From: Sterolibacterium denitrificans
Lineage (GTDB): Bacteria > Pseudomonadota > Gammaproteobacteria > Burkholderiales > Rhodocyclaceae
Direction: 5' to 3'
NCBI RefSeq assembly: GCF_900174485.1
Contig: NZ_LT837803.1
Coordinates: forward strand, 1,999,305-2,063,304
Length of the DNA: 64,000 nt
A program made the position numbers and the translations under genes. The number at the start of each line of letters is the position of its first letter. The stretch's first letter is position 1. This document shows positions 8,703-16,223 of the stretch, one piece after another. The notes under the pieces were generated by a model. It did no database searches and was not told the DNA's origin. It was given only the letters and a program-made list of their open reading frames with translations.

Positions 8703-8740
8703 AAACTGCGTTACACGGTCACCTGTTAGAATTACCCGCC
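8703..8740 (+). promoter_or_regulatory. second copy of the promoter-like block, before the RepB-like gene
   Basis: AAACTGCG (8703-8710), 16 bases, TAGAATTACC (8727-8736) and CGCC. It starts 7 bases after the pabBC stop, giving a short leader before ATG 8746. See the matching block at 6766-6804. Confidence 0.45.
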
Positions 8741-8745
8741 GCATC

Positions 8746-9117
8746 ATGACGACACCGGCCATCATGAAACCGCCCGCCAAGACTGCCGCCGAGCGGCAAA
8801 AAGCCTATCGCGAACGCCGCGCCAAGGAAGCCGGCGAGCAGCGCATCAATACCTGGGTAGCCGCCGCCGCGGTACGGTATTTGAATGAACTGGCCTCGCG
8901 CCATGGCTTGACGCAGAAGGTGATGCTGGAGCGTCTGATCCTTGGCGCCGACAAGGCCAAGGCAACGCAAGAGCAACCTGCCGCGGAGAAAGAGAAAGCC
9001 AAGGCAGAGAAACCCAAGGTTCGGATCAAGGCACCCGCGAACAAACCCATCAAGGCGACTCAACCAACGGCTGTACTGTCGACACCGCCTGTCCAGGCTT
9101 CGCTCTGGGACGACTGA
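8746..9117 (+). CDS. RepB/Cop-like small DNA-binding protein (orphan)
   Basis: 123-residue protein starting at ATG 8746 (an internal ATG at 8764 is also possible). Residues 7 to about 70 (KPPAKTAAERQKAYRERR, then INTWVAAAAVRYLNELA and HGLTQKVMLERLI) resemble the plasmid replication-regulatory RepB/CopB type: a basic, Arg/Glu-rich stretch followed by a putative ribbon-helix-helix-like fold. The rest is an Ala/Lys/Glu-rich flexible tail ending SLWDD. No plasmid, partition or transposase gene is nearby, so the chromosomal role is unknown: it could be a transcription regulator or a captured plasmid gene. The family link is by pattern only. Confidence 0.6.
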   Translation: MTTPAIMKPPAKTAAERQKAYRERRAKEAGEQRINTWVAAAAVRYLNELASRHGLTQKVMLERLILGADKAKATQEQPAAEKEKAKAEKPKVRIKAPANKPIKATQPTAVLSTPPVQASLWDD

Positions 9118-9130
9118 CGGCAGAAAGTAC

Positions 9131-9913
9131 TCAGCCTTCGGCCAGAAAGGCTCGCCAGTGCGGTTTATCCAGCGCAGCCAGTTGCGCGCGGACGAAGGCG
9201 ACTTCATCGGCATGCTCGGTCGGCGTGATGGCGCCGCGCATTTTCTGGAAGCGCAGATACACCAGATAGGTATTCACCACATCCGTCTCGCAATAATCGC
9301 GGATATCGTCGATGCGCCCGGCCTGCCATTCGTCCCAGACCGCATCGCCGGCCATGACCTGCTTGCCGGGTAGATTCATCAGCTTGGCGAGCTTGTCCAG
9401 CGGCGCGGCGGCACGCGGCTGATACATCGCCAGCAGGTCCATCAGATCGAGGTGGCGCATGTGGTAACGCCCGATGTAGTTGTTCCACTTGAAGTCGCGC
9501 GAATCGCGATAGTCGCCCTCGCCCATGTCCCAGTAGCGCGGCGCCACGACATCGTGGATCAGGCCGCGATAATGCAGCACCGGCAGATCGAATCCGCCGC
9601 CATTCCAGGAGACCAGTTGGGGGGTGAACTTTTCGATGCCGTCGTAGAAACGCTGGATGATCGCGGCCTCGTTCGATTCAGGCTCGGCCAGGGAACGCAC
9701 CAGAAACTTGTCGCCATCGCGCAGCACATACGAAATGACGACGACTCGCTGCAAATAGTGCGGCAGAAAGTCGCTACCGTTCTTCGCCCGCTGCTTCTGG
9801 AAAGCCAGTTCAGCCACCTCGGCATCCGACAGCGCGGCATCCAGCTCGTGCAATACGCGCAGGCCCGCGACGTCGGGAATGGTTTCGATGTCGAAGACCA
9901 GCGTCGCACTCAT
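9131..9913 (-). CDS. 3'-5' exonuclease related to the PolB proofreading domain
   Basis: 260-residue DEDD exonuclease. Motif I is LVFDIETIPD near the N-terminus (Asp8 and Glu10). Motif II is VSWNGGGFDLPVL (the second Asp). Motif III is DYCETDVVNTYLVYLRFQ, giving the Y-x3-D form of the DEDDy group. It lacks a polymerase domain, like the conserved stand-alone PolB-like exonuclease family. Its ATG overlaps the ydbL stop (ATGA), so it is the last gene of the ydbH-ynbE-ydbL transcript. Probable role: trimming of DNA or RNA 3' ends; a natural substrate is not established for this family. Confidence 0.88.
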   Translation of the reverse strand: MSATLVFDIETIPDVAGLRVLHELDAALSDAEVAELAFQKQRAKNGSDFLPHYLQRVVVISYVLRDGDKFLVRSLAEPESNEAAIIQRFYDGIEKFTPQLVSWNGGGFDLPVLHYRGLIHDVVAPRYWDMGEGDYRDSRDFKWNNYIGRYHMRHLDLMDLLAMYQPRAAAPLDKLAKLMNLPGKQVMAGDAVWDEWQAGRIDDIRDYCETDVVNTYLVYLRFQKMRGAITPTEHADEVAFVRAQLAALDKPHWRAFLAEG

Positions 9914-10359
9914 TTGCGCGTCCAGTTGCCGCCGGCGTCCTGCACCCACCAGCCGCCCGGCGCCTTGTCGATCCAGCGCTGGGCAAAGGTGGCGCGGATT
10001 TCCGCTTCCCACTCCGGCTTGCCGTTGGCGCGGGCGATCTCGCGATACAGCGCGCTGCGATCGGCATTCTCGGCCGCCACCAGACCATTTACGGCCTGGC
10101 GCTGGGCCAGCGGCACGGCATTGGCATCGCGCACTTGCATCGCGCCATCGCGGGTCAAGCCCACCGCGCCGCTGGCCAGATGAGGCTCCAACTGAGCGTA
10201 ACGAGCGTGCATGCTGCCCTTCAACTGGGTAATTGCCGGCGTATTCGCTTCGAGATTGGCTTGCGCCAGGGCAGGCCCGGCAGACAGCGCGGGAAGCGCC
10301 AATGCCGCCAGCAGCAAGCCATGACGGGCCAGTTTCATGATGCCATGGGTATTCATCAT
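9910..10359 (-). CDS. ydbL: YdbL-like periplasmic protein (DUF1318)
   Basis: 149 residues with a signal peptide (about residues 8-33, ending near ALAQA). The mature part contains the family core: ANTPAITQLKGSMHARYAQL, SGAVGLTRDGAMQVRDAN, LVAAENADRSALYREIAR and FAQRWIDKAPGGWWVQD. In E. coli YdbL belongs with YdbH and YnbE, a system implicated in moving phospholipid between the membranes. The start is ATG 10359 with GAGAGGA upstream, overlapping the ynbE stop by four bases. Confidence 0.9.
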   Translation of the reverse strand: MMNTHGIMKLARHGLLLAALALPALSAGPALAQANLEANTPAITQLKGSMHARYAQLEPHLASGAVGLTRDGAMQVRDANAVPLAQRQAVNGLVAAENADRSALYREIARANGKPEWEAEIRATFAQRWIDKAPGGWWVQDAGGNWTRK

Positions 10360-10604
10360 TTTTCCTCTCCGGAAACGTTGGGGTTGTCGGCCTTGGCCGG
10401 CGCGACGGGAGCTGCCTGCGGCTTGCTCGCGCCTTCCTTCTGCGCCTGCCAGACTTCATCGATGATTTTGTCGGCCATCTTCTCGGCTGCCGCGGCTGGA
10501 AAATAGATGTTGATGGTGACGCAGGCTGCCAGCAACAATGCTGGTGCGGCAGCCAGCGTCAGCGTCAACGGCTTGGTGACGGAAATTGCGTTATTTGCTT
10601 TCAT
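10356..10604 (-). CDS. ynbE: YnbE-like outer-membrane lipoprotein
   Basis: 82-residue lipoprotein. The start is ATG 10604; the lipobox is LLLAAC and the mature N-terminus CVTINIYFPAAAAEKMADKI is the diagnostic YnbE segment. The C-terminal part is Ala/Pro/Lys-rich. In E. coli YnbE oligomerises by beta-strand augmentation and binds the C-terminus of YdbH, forming an inter-membrane bridge. Here it lies directly after ydbH (30-base gap), the same order as in E. coli. Confidence 0.9.
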   Translation of the reverse strand: MKANNAISVTKPLTLTLAAAPALLLAACVTINIYFPAAAAEKMADKIIDEVWQAQKEGASKPQAAPVAPAKADNPNVSGEEK

Positions 10605-10633
10605 ACAGACCCCATGCAGAATCCAGTGAATTT

Positions 10634-12616
10634 CTAGCGAACTTCGATCTGGTGGTTGCCGGCGATCACGCCCTTCAGGCGATTCACCAGCTCCTCCCAA
10701 TCGACCCGGCGATTGTAGCCGATGACATTCAGCGCCGGAATGCCGCCTCCCCTGACCAGCTCGTAGCCCTGGCTTGGCAAACTGCCATCGCCTCCCGGAT
10801 CGCTCAGGCGCCTTGCCAGGCGATCGATCCGGCGCGGGGGCGCATCAATGCCCGCCATCCAGCAAACGCCGCCGATCAAGCGGCAGCGCAGCCCAATGCT
10901 GTCGTAACCGAACGTCTCGAAAATCTGCAGAAAACTGCGCTGGATCGCCGCTGCCGCGCCGGCGCCGCCCAGCGAGGAAATATTCTGCACCGCACGCTGA
11001 CTGATGCGCTTGCGATAGTCTCCCGGCGTGCTGAGGATGCTCGCATTGAATGCCAGCGGGCGCATGCCGGCCATTTCCAGCCCCTTTACATCGGCATCGA
11101 TATAGCCGGTGATGCTGCCGAAGGAAAAGGTTTCGGTCAGCATTTCCAGGTCCAGATGGCGAGCCTCGATATTCGCCTGGAGGCGTGGCAGCCTGCCGAA
11201 CGGATCGATCAGTCTGAGGCCGTCGACCGCCAGATAGCCATCGAATACGGTTACGATCAATTGGCCGTCAAGCAGCATGGTTCCGTTGGCATAGCTGACC
11301 TGCGGAATCGCGGCCGACAGTACGCCCGACATCTTCGGCCAGCCCAGTGCCTGGGTCAGCAACGGCATCGAAACCGGCTCCAGTGCTGCGCCGAGGCGCC
11401 ATTGCCAGGCACCCTCATCATCACCATGACGCGCGGCATGAAAGTTTTCGAACAGCAGCCGGCCATCCAGCAGCGGAATGGCAATGTTCGGCACGTCGAA
11501 TTCATAGCCGCGCATGGCCAGCGCGGCATCGAAGGCGCCCAGCGGCAGCGCGCCGAAGTTGCCGCCGGCCACCCGGAAATGCCCCTGGGTTGCCACATCG
11601 CGCCGCCATGGGATCCGCGCCTCCAGCCCCTGGATGGCATGTTTGCCCGCCTCGATTTTCGCTGCGGCAAGCGTGATGTCGGCACGGCTGAGTCCTTTGG
11701 CATCGAATGCCGCACTGATCTGCCCTCGCCCTTCGACCGCCAGTTGCATGCCGGCACGGGCGTCGATGAAGGGTTGCACGAACTGCGGAATCAGGGTCGC
11801 CAGATCGAGGCTGTCGGTATTCAGTTCGGCGGCAAGCAGCCGGCCCGGCCGCTTGCCGTCTGCCGGCTGCCAGTGCATGGAACCTGCAAGCTGGCCAATG
11901 TCGTCCAGCCTCAACGTGGCCTGTTCCACCTGCCAGGACTGCGGCGCGTAGCTTCCCGTTGCCGCAAGACGCATCGCGCCGGCGCGATACAGCGGCGCGA
12001 CATACAGCTCGCCCTGTGGCCAGTCGAGCCGGGTCTGCCACTGCCAGGCATTTTTACGCCGCTCGGCGGTCAACTCGAGATTCGCAGTGATCTTGTCGCC
12101 CGCATGCAGGCCAGCAGTATCGGCAAATGCCGCATCATGCAGCGCGACGCGCATCTCGGCGCGGCTGGCATCGAGGCGCGCCTGCAGCGTGAAGCGGCCC
12201 GCCGGATGCCAAGCTGCCAGTTCGGGCAGCAACTGCGCCAGACTGCCCAGCTCACCTTGTTGCAGCTGCAGCTCCAGGCGTTTGCTGGCGGTATGCCAAG
12301 TGAACTCCACGGGCAAAGTCCTGGCGGCGGCAGCTTGCGCAATCCGTAACTCGCCACGCCGGCAACTGGCTTGTGCGCTCGACCAGACGAAACTGGCGCA
12401 ATGCAGACGCAAGGCTTCGAGTTTGCGCTCACCCAGTTGCAAGGCGCCGACTTCCAAATCCGCCGCGCCGGAGGGAGCCAGACGCAGGGTGACGCGTCGC
12501 GCCGAAAAAGCCGGATGATCGACGGCATCGAGCGCAACTTCGAGCTGCTGCGCCTGCGCAGGCAGGACAAACGTCAGCAACAGGCAAAAAAGGACGGTGC
12601 GGAAGATGCGGAACAT
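10634..12616 (-). CDS. ydbH: YdbH-like AsmA-family inter-membrane transport protein
   Basis: 660-residue protein with an N-terminal signal/anchor (MFRIFRTVLFCLLLTFVLPAQA) followed by long beta-rich repeats typical of the AsmA/TamB-like bridge proteins. Segments such as ADITLAAAKIEAGKHAIQG, DGQLIVTVFDGYLAVDGLRL, QANIEARHLDLEMLTETFSFGSITGYIDADVKGLE and the conserved C-terminal GGVCWMAGI and ALNVIGYNRRVDWEELVNRL support YdbH. E. coli YdbH is about 880 residues, so this is a shorter version. Function by family: phospholipid transport between inner and outer membrane, redundant with TamB and YhdP in E. coli. First gene of ydbH-ynbE-ydbL-exonuclease. Confidence 0.88.
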   Translation of the reverse strand: MFRIFRTVLFCLLLTFVLPAQAQQLEVALDAVDHPAFSARRVTLRLAPSGAADLEVGALQLGERKLEALRLHCASFVWSSAQASCRRGELRIAQAAAARTLPVEFTWHTASKRLELQLQQGELGSLAQLLPELAAWHPAGRFTLQARLDASRAEMRVALHDAAFADTAGLHAGDKITANLELTAERRKNAWQWQTRLDWPQGELYVAPLYRAGAMRLAATGSYAPQSWQVEQATLRLDDIGQLAGSMHWQPADGKRPGRLLAAELNTDSLDLATLIPQFVQPFIDARAGMQLAVEGRGQISAAFDAKGLSRADITLAAAKIEAGKHAIQGLEARIPWRRDVATQGHFRVAGGNFGALPLGAFDAALAMRGYEFDVPNIAIPLLDGRLLFENFHAARHGDDEGAWQWRLGAALEPVSMPLLTQALGWPKMSGVLSAAIPQVSYANGTMLLDGQLIVTVFDGYLAVDGLRLIDPFGRLPRLQANIEARHLDLEMLTETFSFGSITGYIDADVKGLEMAGMRPLAFNASILSTPGDYRKRISQRAVQNISSLGGAGAAAAIQRSFLQIFETFGYDSIGLRCRLIGGVCWMAGIDAPPRRIDRLARRLSDPGGDGSLPSQGYELVRGGGIPALNVIGYNRRVDWEELVNRLKGVIAGNHQIEVR

Positions 12617-12670
12617 GTCGTCATTGTCGAGCGGATGCCGCAGAAATGCCAGAAATCACACGGCTCATCC

Positions 12671-12727
12671 TGATTCGGCTCCGGCTCCGGAGCCTGGGTT
12701 CGTCCTGCCGACCGGCGCGCGAACCCA
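12671..12727. repeat. inverted repeats between cysM and ydbH
   Basis: The 116-bp gap contains a GC-rich hairpin GGCTCCG/CGGAGCC around 12677-12694, followed by 8-bp arms TGGGTTCG (12695-12702) and CGAACCCA (12720-12727) with a 17-base loop. No T-run follows on the minus strand, so it is not a typical intrinsic terminator. It could weaken read-through from cysM or stabilise mRNA ends. Confidence 0.35.
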
Positions 12728-12732
12728 AGCAC

Positions 12733-13629
12733 TCAGGCTGGAAACACGCCTGTCGACAAATAGCGATCACCACGGTCGCAGACGATGGTGACGATGACGG
12801 CATTTTCGACGCGCGATGCCACGCGCATCGCGACGGCAAGCGCGCCACCCGACGAAATGCCGCAAAAGATACCTTCTTCGCGGGCCAGGCGACGCGTGTA
12901 ATCCTCGGCGGCTGCCTGGCCAACCGATTCGGTCACATCGATGCGGCCCGGCTCAAAGATTTTCGGCAGATAGGCTTCGGGCCACTTGCGGATACCGGGA
13001 ATCTGCGCCCCGTCCTCGGGCTGGCAGCCGACGATCTGCACCGCCGGATTCCGCTCCTTGAGATAGCGCGAAACGCCCATGATGGTGCCCGTGGTGCCCA
13101 TGCTGCTGACGAAATGGGTGATGCGTCCCTGCGTGCCCTGCCAGATTTCCGGGCCGGTGCTGCGGTAATGCGCCAGCGGATTGTCGGGATTGGAGAACTG
13201 ATCGAGGATGATGCCGCGCCCTTCGCTGCGCAGCTTGTCGGCAAAATCGCGCGCGGCTTCCATGCCGCCCGTCCTGGCAGTCAACACCAGCTCGGCACCG
13301 AACGCGCGCATGGTCTGGCGGCGTTCGACACTCTGATTTTCCGGCATCACCAGGATCAGATGATAGCCACGCATGGCGGCCGCCATCGCCAGAGCGATGC
13401 CGGTATTGCCGCTGGTGGCTTCGATCAGTGTGTCTCCCGGCTTGATTTCGCCGCGCGCCTCGGCACCGAGAATCATCGACAGCGCCGGCCGATCCTTGAC
13501 CGAACCTGCCGGATTGTTTCCCTCCAGCTTGGCCAGGATCACATTGTTGCGTTTTTCGTTGTCGGCGCCCGGAATGCGCTTGAGACGCACCAGCGGCGTA
13601 TTACCGACGAATTTTTCCAGCGTTTCAAT
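12733..13629 (-). CDS. cysM: cysteine synthase B (CysM), non-canonical start
   Basis: PLP-dependent O-acetylserine sulfhydrylase of the CysM type. EKFVGNTPLVRL starts the fold, NNPAGSVKDRPALSMI holds the PLP lysine, EATSGNTGIALAMAAAMRG and VSSMGTTGTIMG are the substrate and phosphate loops, and GGALAVAMRVA and DRGDRYLSTGVF close it. DRGDRYLSTG favours CysM over CysK. The reading frame is open back to a TAG at 13665 and contains no ATG, GTG or TTG before the conserved region. An ATT at 13629, five to six bases after AGGGGAAG, is the best placed start and gives 298 residues, a normal length. Alternatives are ATC 13632 or a missing base linking an out-of-frame ATG at 13649. Confidence 0.85.
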   Translation of the reverse strand: METLEKFVGNTPLVRLKRIPGADNEKRNNVILAKLEGNNPAGSVKDRPALSMILGAEARGEIKPGDTLIEATSGNTGIALAMAAAMRGYHLILVMPENQSVERRQTMRAFGAELVLTARTGGMEAARDFADKLRSEGRGIILDQFSNPDNPLAHYRSTGPEIWQGTQGRITHFVSSMGTTGTIMGVSRYLKERNPAVQIVGCQPEDGAQIPGIRKWPEAYLPKIFEPGRIDVTESVGQAAAEDYTRRLAREEGIFCGISSGGALAVAMRVASRVENAVIVTIVCDRGDRYLSTGVFPA

Positions 13630-13645
13630 GATGTCTTCCCCTGGC

Positions 13646-13680
13646 GCATCGCCGAAGCCTGGCTACGGCTTCGGCGATGC
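13646..13680. repeat. 14-bp perfect hairpin directly before the cysM ribosome site
   Basis: Arms GCATCGCCGAAGCC (13646-13659) and GGCTTCGGCGATGC (13667-13680), with a 7-base loop. It ends four bases before the cysM Shine-Dalgarno-like AGGGGAA on the minus strand and 25 bases after the comEA stop. No U-run follows in either direction, so it is not a classic terminator. It could act as an mRNA processing or attenuation element. Confidence 0.7.
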
Positions 13681-13704
13681 GCGGTATTCAGTATCGGTGT
13701 TACG

Positions 13705-14079
13705 TCAATCTGGTTTCTTGTTCTGCTTCTCAGCTTTCTTTTCGGCTTTTTTATCGGCCTTGCCGTCCACCTTTTTGTCCGTCCTGGCTTTTGACGCTCC
13801 GGCTGCCGCGCTCACGCCGGTCGTCGCCCCCGTGACGGTAATTTCGCTCTTCAGCTTGTCGAAGATGCCGTCACCGATGCCTTTCACCCGCTTGAGGTCC
13901 TCGGCATTCTTGAACTTCCCGTTTTGAGTGCGATCGTCGATGATGGCCTGGGCTTTGGCCGGTCCGACACCCGGCAACTGTTCCAACTCTTCAAGCGTCG
14001 CAGTGTTGATATTAACAGCAGCAAAGGCACACTGAACAGCAACCAGCCAGGCAAACAGAACATAGAACAGCTTTTTCAT
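13705..14079 (-). CDS. comEA: ComEA-like helix-hairpin-helix protein
   Basis: 124 residues: signal peptide (MKKLFYVLFAWLVAVQCAFA), then the HhH core VNINTATLEELEQLPGVGPAKAQAIIDDR and NAEDLKRVKGIGDGIFDKLKSEI, a non-sequence-specific DNA-binding fold, and a Lys/Ala-rich basic tail. Family role: periplasmic DNA receptor that ratchets transforming DNA inward. Small secreted ComEA forms are common in betaproteobacteria, including species without proven competence. The start ATG 14079 has AAAGGAG upstream. Confidence 0.88.
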   Translation of the reverse strand: MKKLFYVLFAWLVAVQCAFAAVNINTATLEELEQLPGVGPAKAQAIIDDRTQNGKFKNAEDLKRVKGIGDGIFDKLKSEITVTGATTGVSAAAGASKARTDKKVDGKADKKAEKKAEKQNKKPD

Positions 14080-14108
14080 GATACGCACTCCTTTCGTGGT
14101 TGAAAAAC

Positions 14109-15104
14109 TCAGGTTTGCAGCAACTGCCCGACATACCTGGCAACCCCCTCCTCCACCGTGGCGAATTCGCCCTGGTAGCCCGCTGCACGCAGCAAGGAGA
14201 GGTCTGCCTGGGTAAAGCTCTGATATTTGCCCTTCAGGGCTTCGGGAAAGGCGATGTATTCGATGATGCCCTGCGCCTGCAATTCGTTCAGCGACAGCGC
14301 GGCCTGCCCTGCTGCGGTCCGGCAGGCATTGACGGTGGCGACGGCAACGTCGTTGAAGGATTGCGCCCGGCCGCTGCCCAGGTTGAAGATGCCCGGACGG
14401 GGATGGTCCAGAAAATGCAGTTTCACCTTGACCACATCCTCGACGGCAACGAAGTCGCGCAACTGCTCGCCATTGCCGCGTCCATCGCAGCCCTCGAACA
14501 GCCGCACCTTGCCTTCGGCGCGGTACTGATTGGTGAAGTGGAAAGCCACCGAGGCCATGCGCCCCTTGTGCTGTTCGCGCGGGCCATAGACGTTGAAATA
14601 GCGGAAACCGCTCACCGGCGAGCTTGCCCCCGGCAGGCAGCGGCGCACCCGCTGATCGAACAGAAACTTGGAATAGGCGTACACATTGAGCGGCGCCTCG
14701 CATTCGCGCGACTCGCGAAATTCGCTGCCGCCGCCGTACACCGAAGCCGACGAGGCATACAGAAAATCCACTTCCTGATCGAGGCAGAAGTCGAGCAGGC
14801 TTGCCGAATAGCGATAGTTGTTCTGCATCATGTAGCGCCCGTCGCTCTCCATGGTATCGGAGCAGGCGCCTTCGTGCAGCACGGCTTCGACGCAGCCATC
14901 AAACTGTCCCTGTTCGAGCAATTCGAGAAACTCCTGCTTGTCGAGATAGTCGGCAATTTCACAATCGACGAGATTGCGGAATTTTCCGGAATTCTTCAGA
15001 TTATCGACTGCAATGATATTGTTGATGCCACGATCATTCAGCCCCTTGACCAGGTTCGCGCCGATGAAACCTGCCGCGCCCGTGACGATATAATACATTG
15101 ACAT
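14109..15104 (-). CDS. hldD: ADP-L-glycero-D-manno-heptose 6-epimerase
   Basis: Last step of ADP-heptose synthesis for the LPS inner core. 331 residues of the extended SDR fold: NAD-binding [10 protein letters not shown] near the N-terminus, [26 protein letters not shown] (family signature), [11 protein letters not shown], catalytic Y-x3-K in [10 protein letters not shown], and [12 protein letters not shown]. The start is ATG 15104 after AAAGGAG, giving [12 protein letters not shown]; an in-frame ATG six bases later is possible. It begins two bases after the hldA stop, so the pair is co-translated. Confidence 0.97.
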   Translation of the reverse strand: MSMYYIVTGAAGFIGANLVKGLNDRGINNIIAVDNLKNSGKFRNLVDCEIADYLDKQEFLELLEQGQFDGCVEAVLHEGACSDTMESDGRYMMQNNYRYSASLLDFCLDQEVDFLYASSASVYGGGSEFRESRECEAPLNVYAYSKFLFDQRVRRCLPGASSPVSGFRYFNVYGPREQHKGRMASVAFHFTNQYRAEGKVRLFEGCDGRGNGEQLRDFVAVEDVVKVKLHFLDHPRPGIFNLGSGRAQSFNDVAVATVNACRTAAGQAALSLNELQAQGIIEYIAFPEALKGKYQSFTQADLSLLRAAGYQGEFATVEEGVARYVGQLLQT

Positions 15105-15105
15105 A

Positions 15106-16038
15106 TTAACAAGCTCCTTTGAGTTCATCAAGTGTGGCAACCGCCGTACCGAGCTTGCCGACGACGACTCCCGCCGCGCGGTTGGCCAGCGACATGGCCG
15201 CCGCCAGATCCAGACCGCTGGCAAGCATGACGGCCAGGGTGGCAATCACGGTGTCGCCGGCACCGCTGACATCGAACACCTCGCGGGCGATGGCCGCCTC
15301 GTGCTTCATGCCATCCGCCTGAAACAGCGACATTCCCTCTTCCGAGCGCGTGACCAGCAAGGCATCCAGTGCCAGTCTGGTCCGCAACTTTTGCGCCTTT
15401 TCGGCCAGCTCGGCATCATCGATCCAGCGTCCCGTGACCTGGCGCAATTCGCTGCGGTTCGGCGTCAGCAGCGTGGCACCGGCATAACGCTCGTAGTCGT
15501 CGCCCTTGGGATCGACCAGCACCGGCTTGCCGGCGCTGCGTGCCATGCGGATCATTTCGGTAATGTGCGTCAGGCCGCCCTTGCCGTAGTCCGACAGCAC
15601 CACCACATCGCAGTGCGGCAGGCGCGCGGCGAATTCCGCCAGTTTCTCGCGCAGGACTTCGTGCGTCGGCCAGGTCTCGAAATCGATGCGCAGCAGTTGC
15701 TGCTGGCGACCGACGACGCGCAATTTCACCGTCGTCGCCAATGCCGGATCTTCATGCAGACGGGCATCGATCTTCTCGGCGGCAAGCAATCTTTCCAGGC
15801 TGCGCCCGGCTTCATCCGTGCCAACGACGGAAAGCAAGGTCGCCTGCGCGCCAAGCGCGGCGATATTGCGCGCCACGTTGGCCGCACCGCCAAGGCGCTC
15901 TTCTAGACGCTCGACTTTCACCACGGGTACCGGCGCTTCCGGAGAAATCCGGCTCACCTCGCCGAACCAGTAGCGGTCCAGCATCATGTCGCCGACGACG
16001 AGTACACGCGCCCTGGATGTATCTGGAATCATGTTCAT
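15106..16038 (-). CDS. hldA: D-glycero-beta-D-manno-heptose-7-phosphate kinase (stand-alone)
   Basis: 310-residue ribokinase-family (PfkB) kinase that phosphorylates heptose 7-phosphate at O1. Motifs: [65 protein letters not shown] and the catalytic [11 protein letters not shown]. Enterobacterial HldE carries a second nucleotidyltransferase domain; that domain is absent here, as in organisms with a separate HldC, whose gene is not in the window. The start is ATG 16038 (weak ribosome site); an upstream in-frame ATG at 16080 would add a non-conserved stretch. Confidence 0.95.
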   Translation of the reverse strand: MNMIPDTSRARVLVVGDMMLDRYWFGEVSRISPEAPVPVVKVERLEERLGGAANVARNIAALGAQATLLSVVGTDEAGRSLERLLAAEKIDARLHEDPALATTVKLRVVGRQQQLLRIDFETWPTHEVLREKLAEFAARLPHCDVVVLSDYGKGGLTHITEMIRMARSAGKPVLVDPKGDDYERYAGATLLTPNRSELRQVTGRWIDDAELAEKAQKLRTRLALDALLVTRSEEGMSLFQADGMKHEAAIAREVFDVSGAGDTVIATLAVMLASGLDLAAAMSLANRAAGVVVGKLGTAVATLDELKGAC

Positions 16039-16128
16039 GGCTTGTCCATGGTCAGGTAGACGAATCCCGCGGCAAGGCATGCCCGACGGAACCCGAAATT
16101 GGGATGAGGGTGAGGACGCAAACCGGGA

Positions 16129-16134
16129 ATTCTA
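16129..16134 (-). promoter_or_regulatory. candidate -10 element for hldA-hldD
   Basis: Minus-strand TAGAAT about 90 bases before the hldA start, in the 185-bp gap after lapB. It resembles the -10 of other promoters in this window (TAGAAT before pabBC and tRNA-Leu). I see no convincing -35. Confidence 0.3.
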
Positions 16135-16223
16135 GCGGGCTCCAGGCCGGTATTGCACACGCGGGCAAAGACGAACGACGGCAAACCAATGGCCAATCGC
16201 GAGCATTGCCCGCCACTGCCGCA

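Noticed and set aside
13646-13680. Hairpin before cysM as a normal intrinsic terminator of comEA
   Set aside because: There is no T-run after the stem in either direction and the cysM ribosome site follows at once; listed as a repeat instead.
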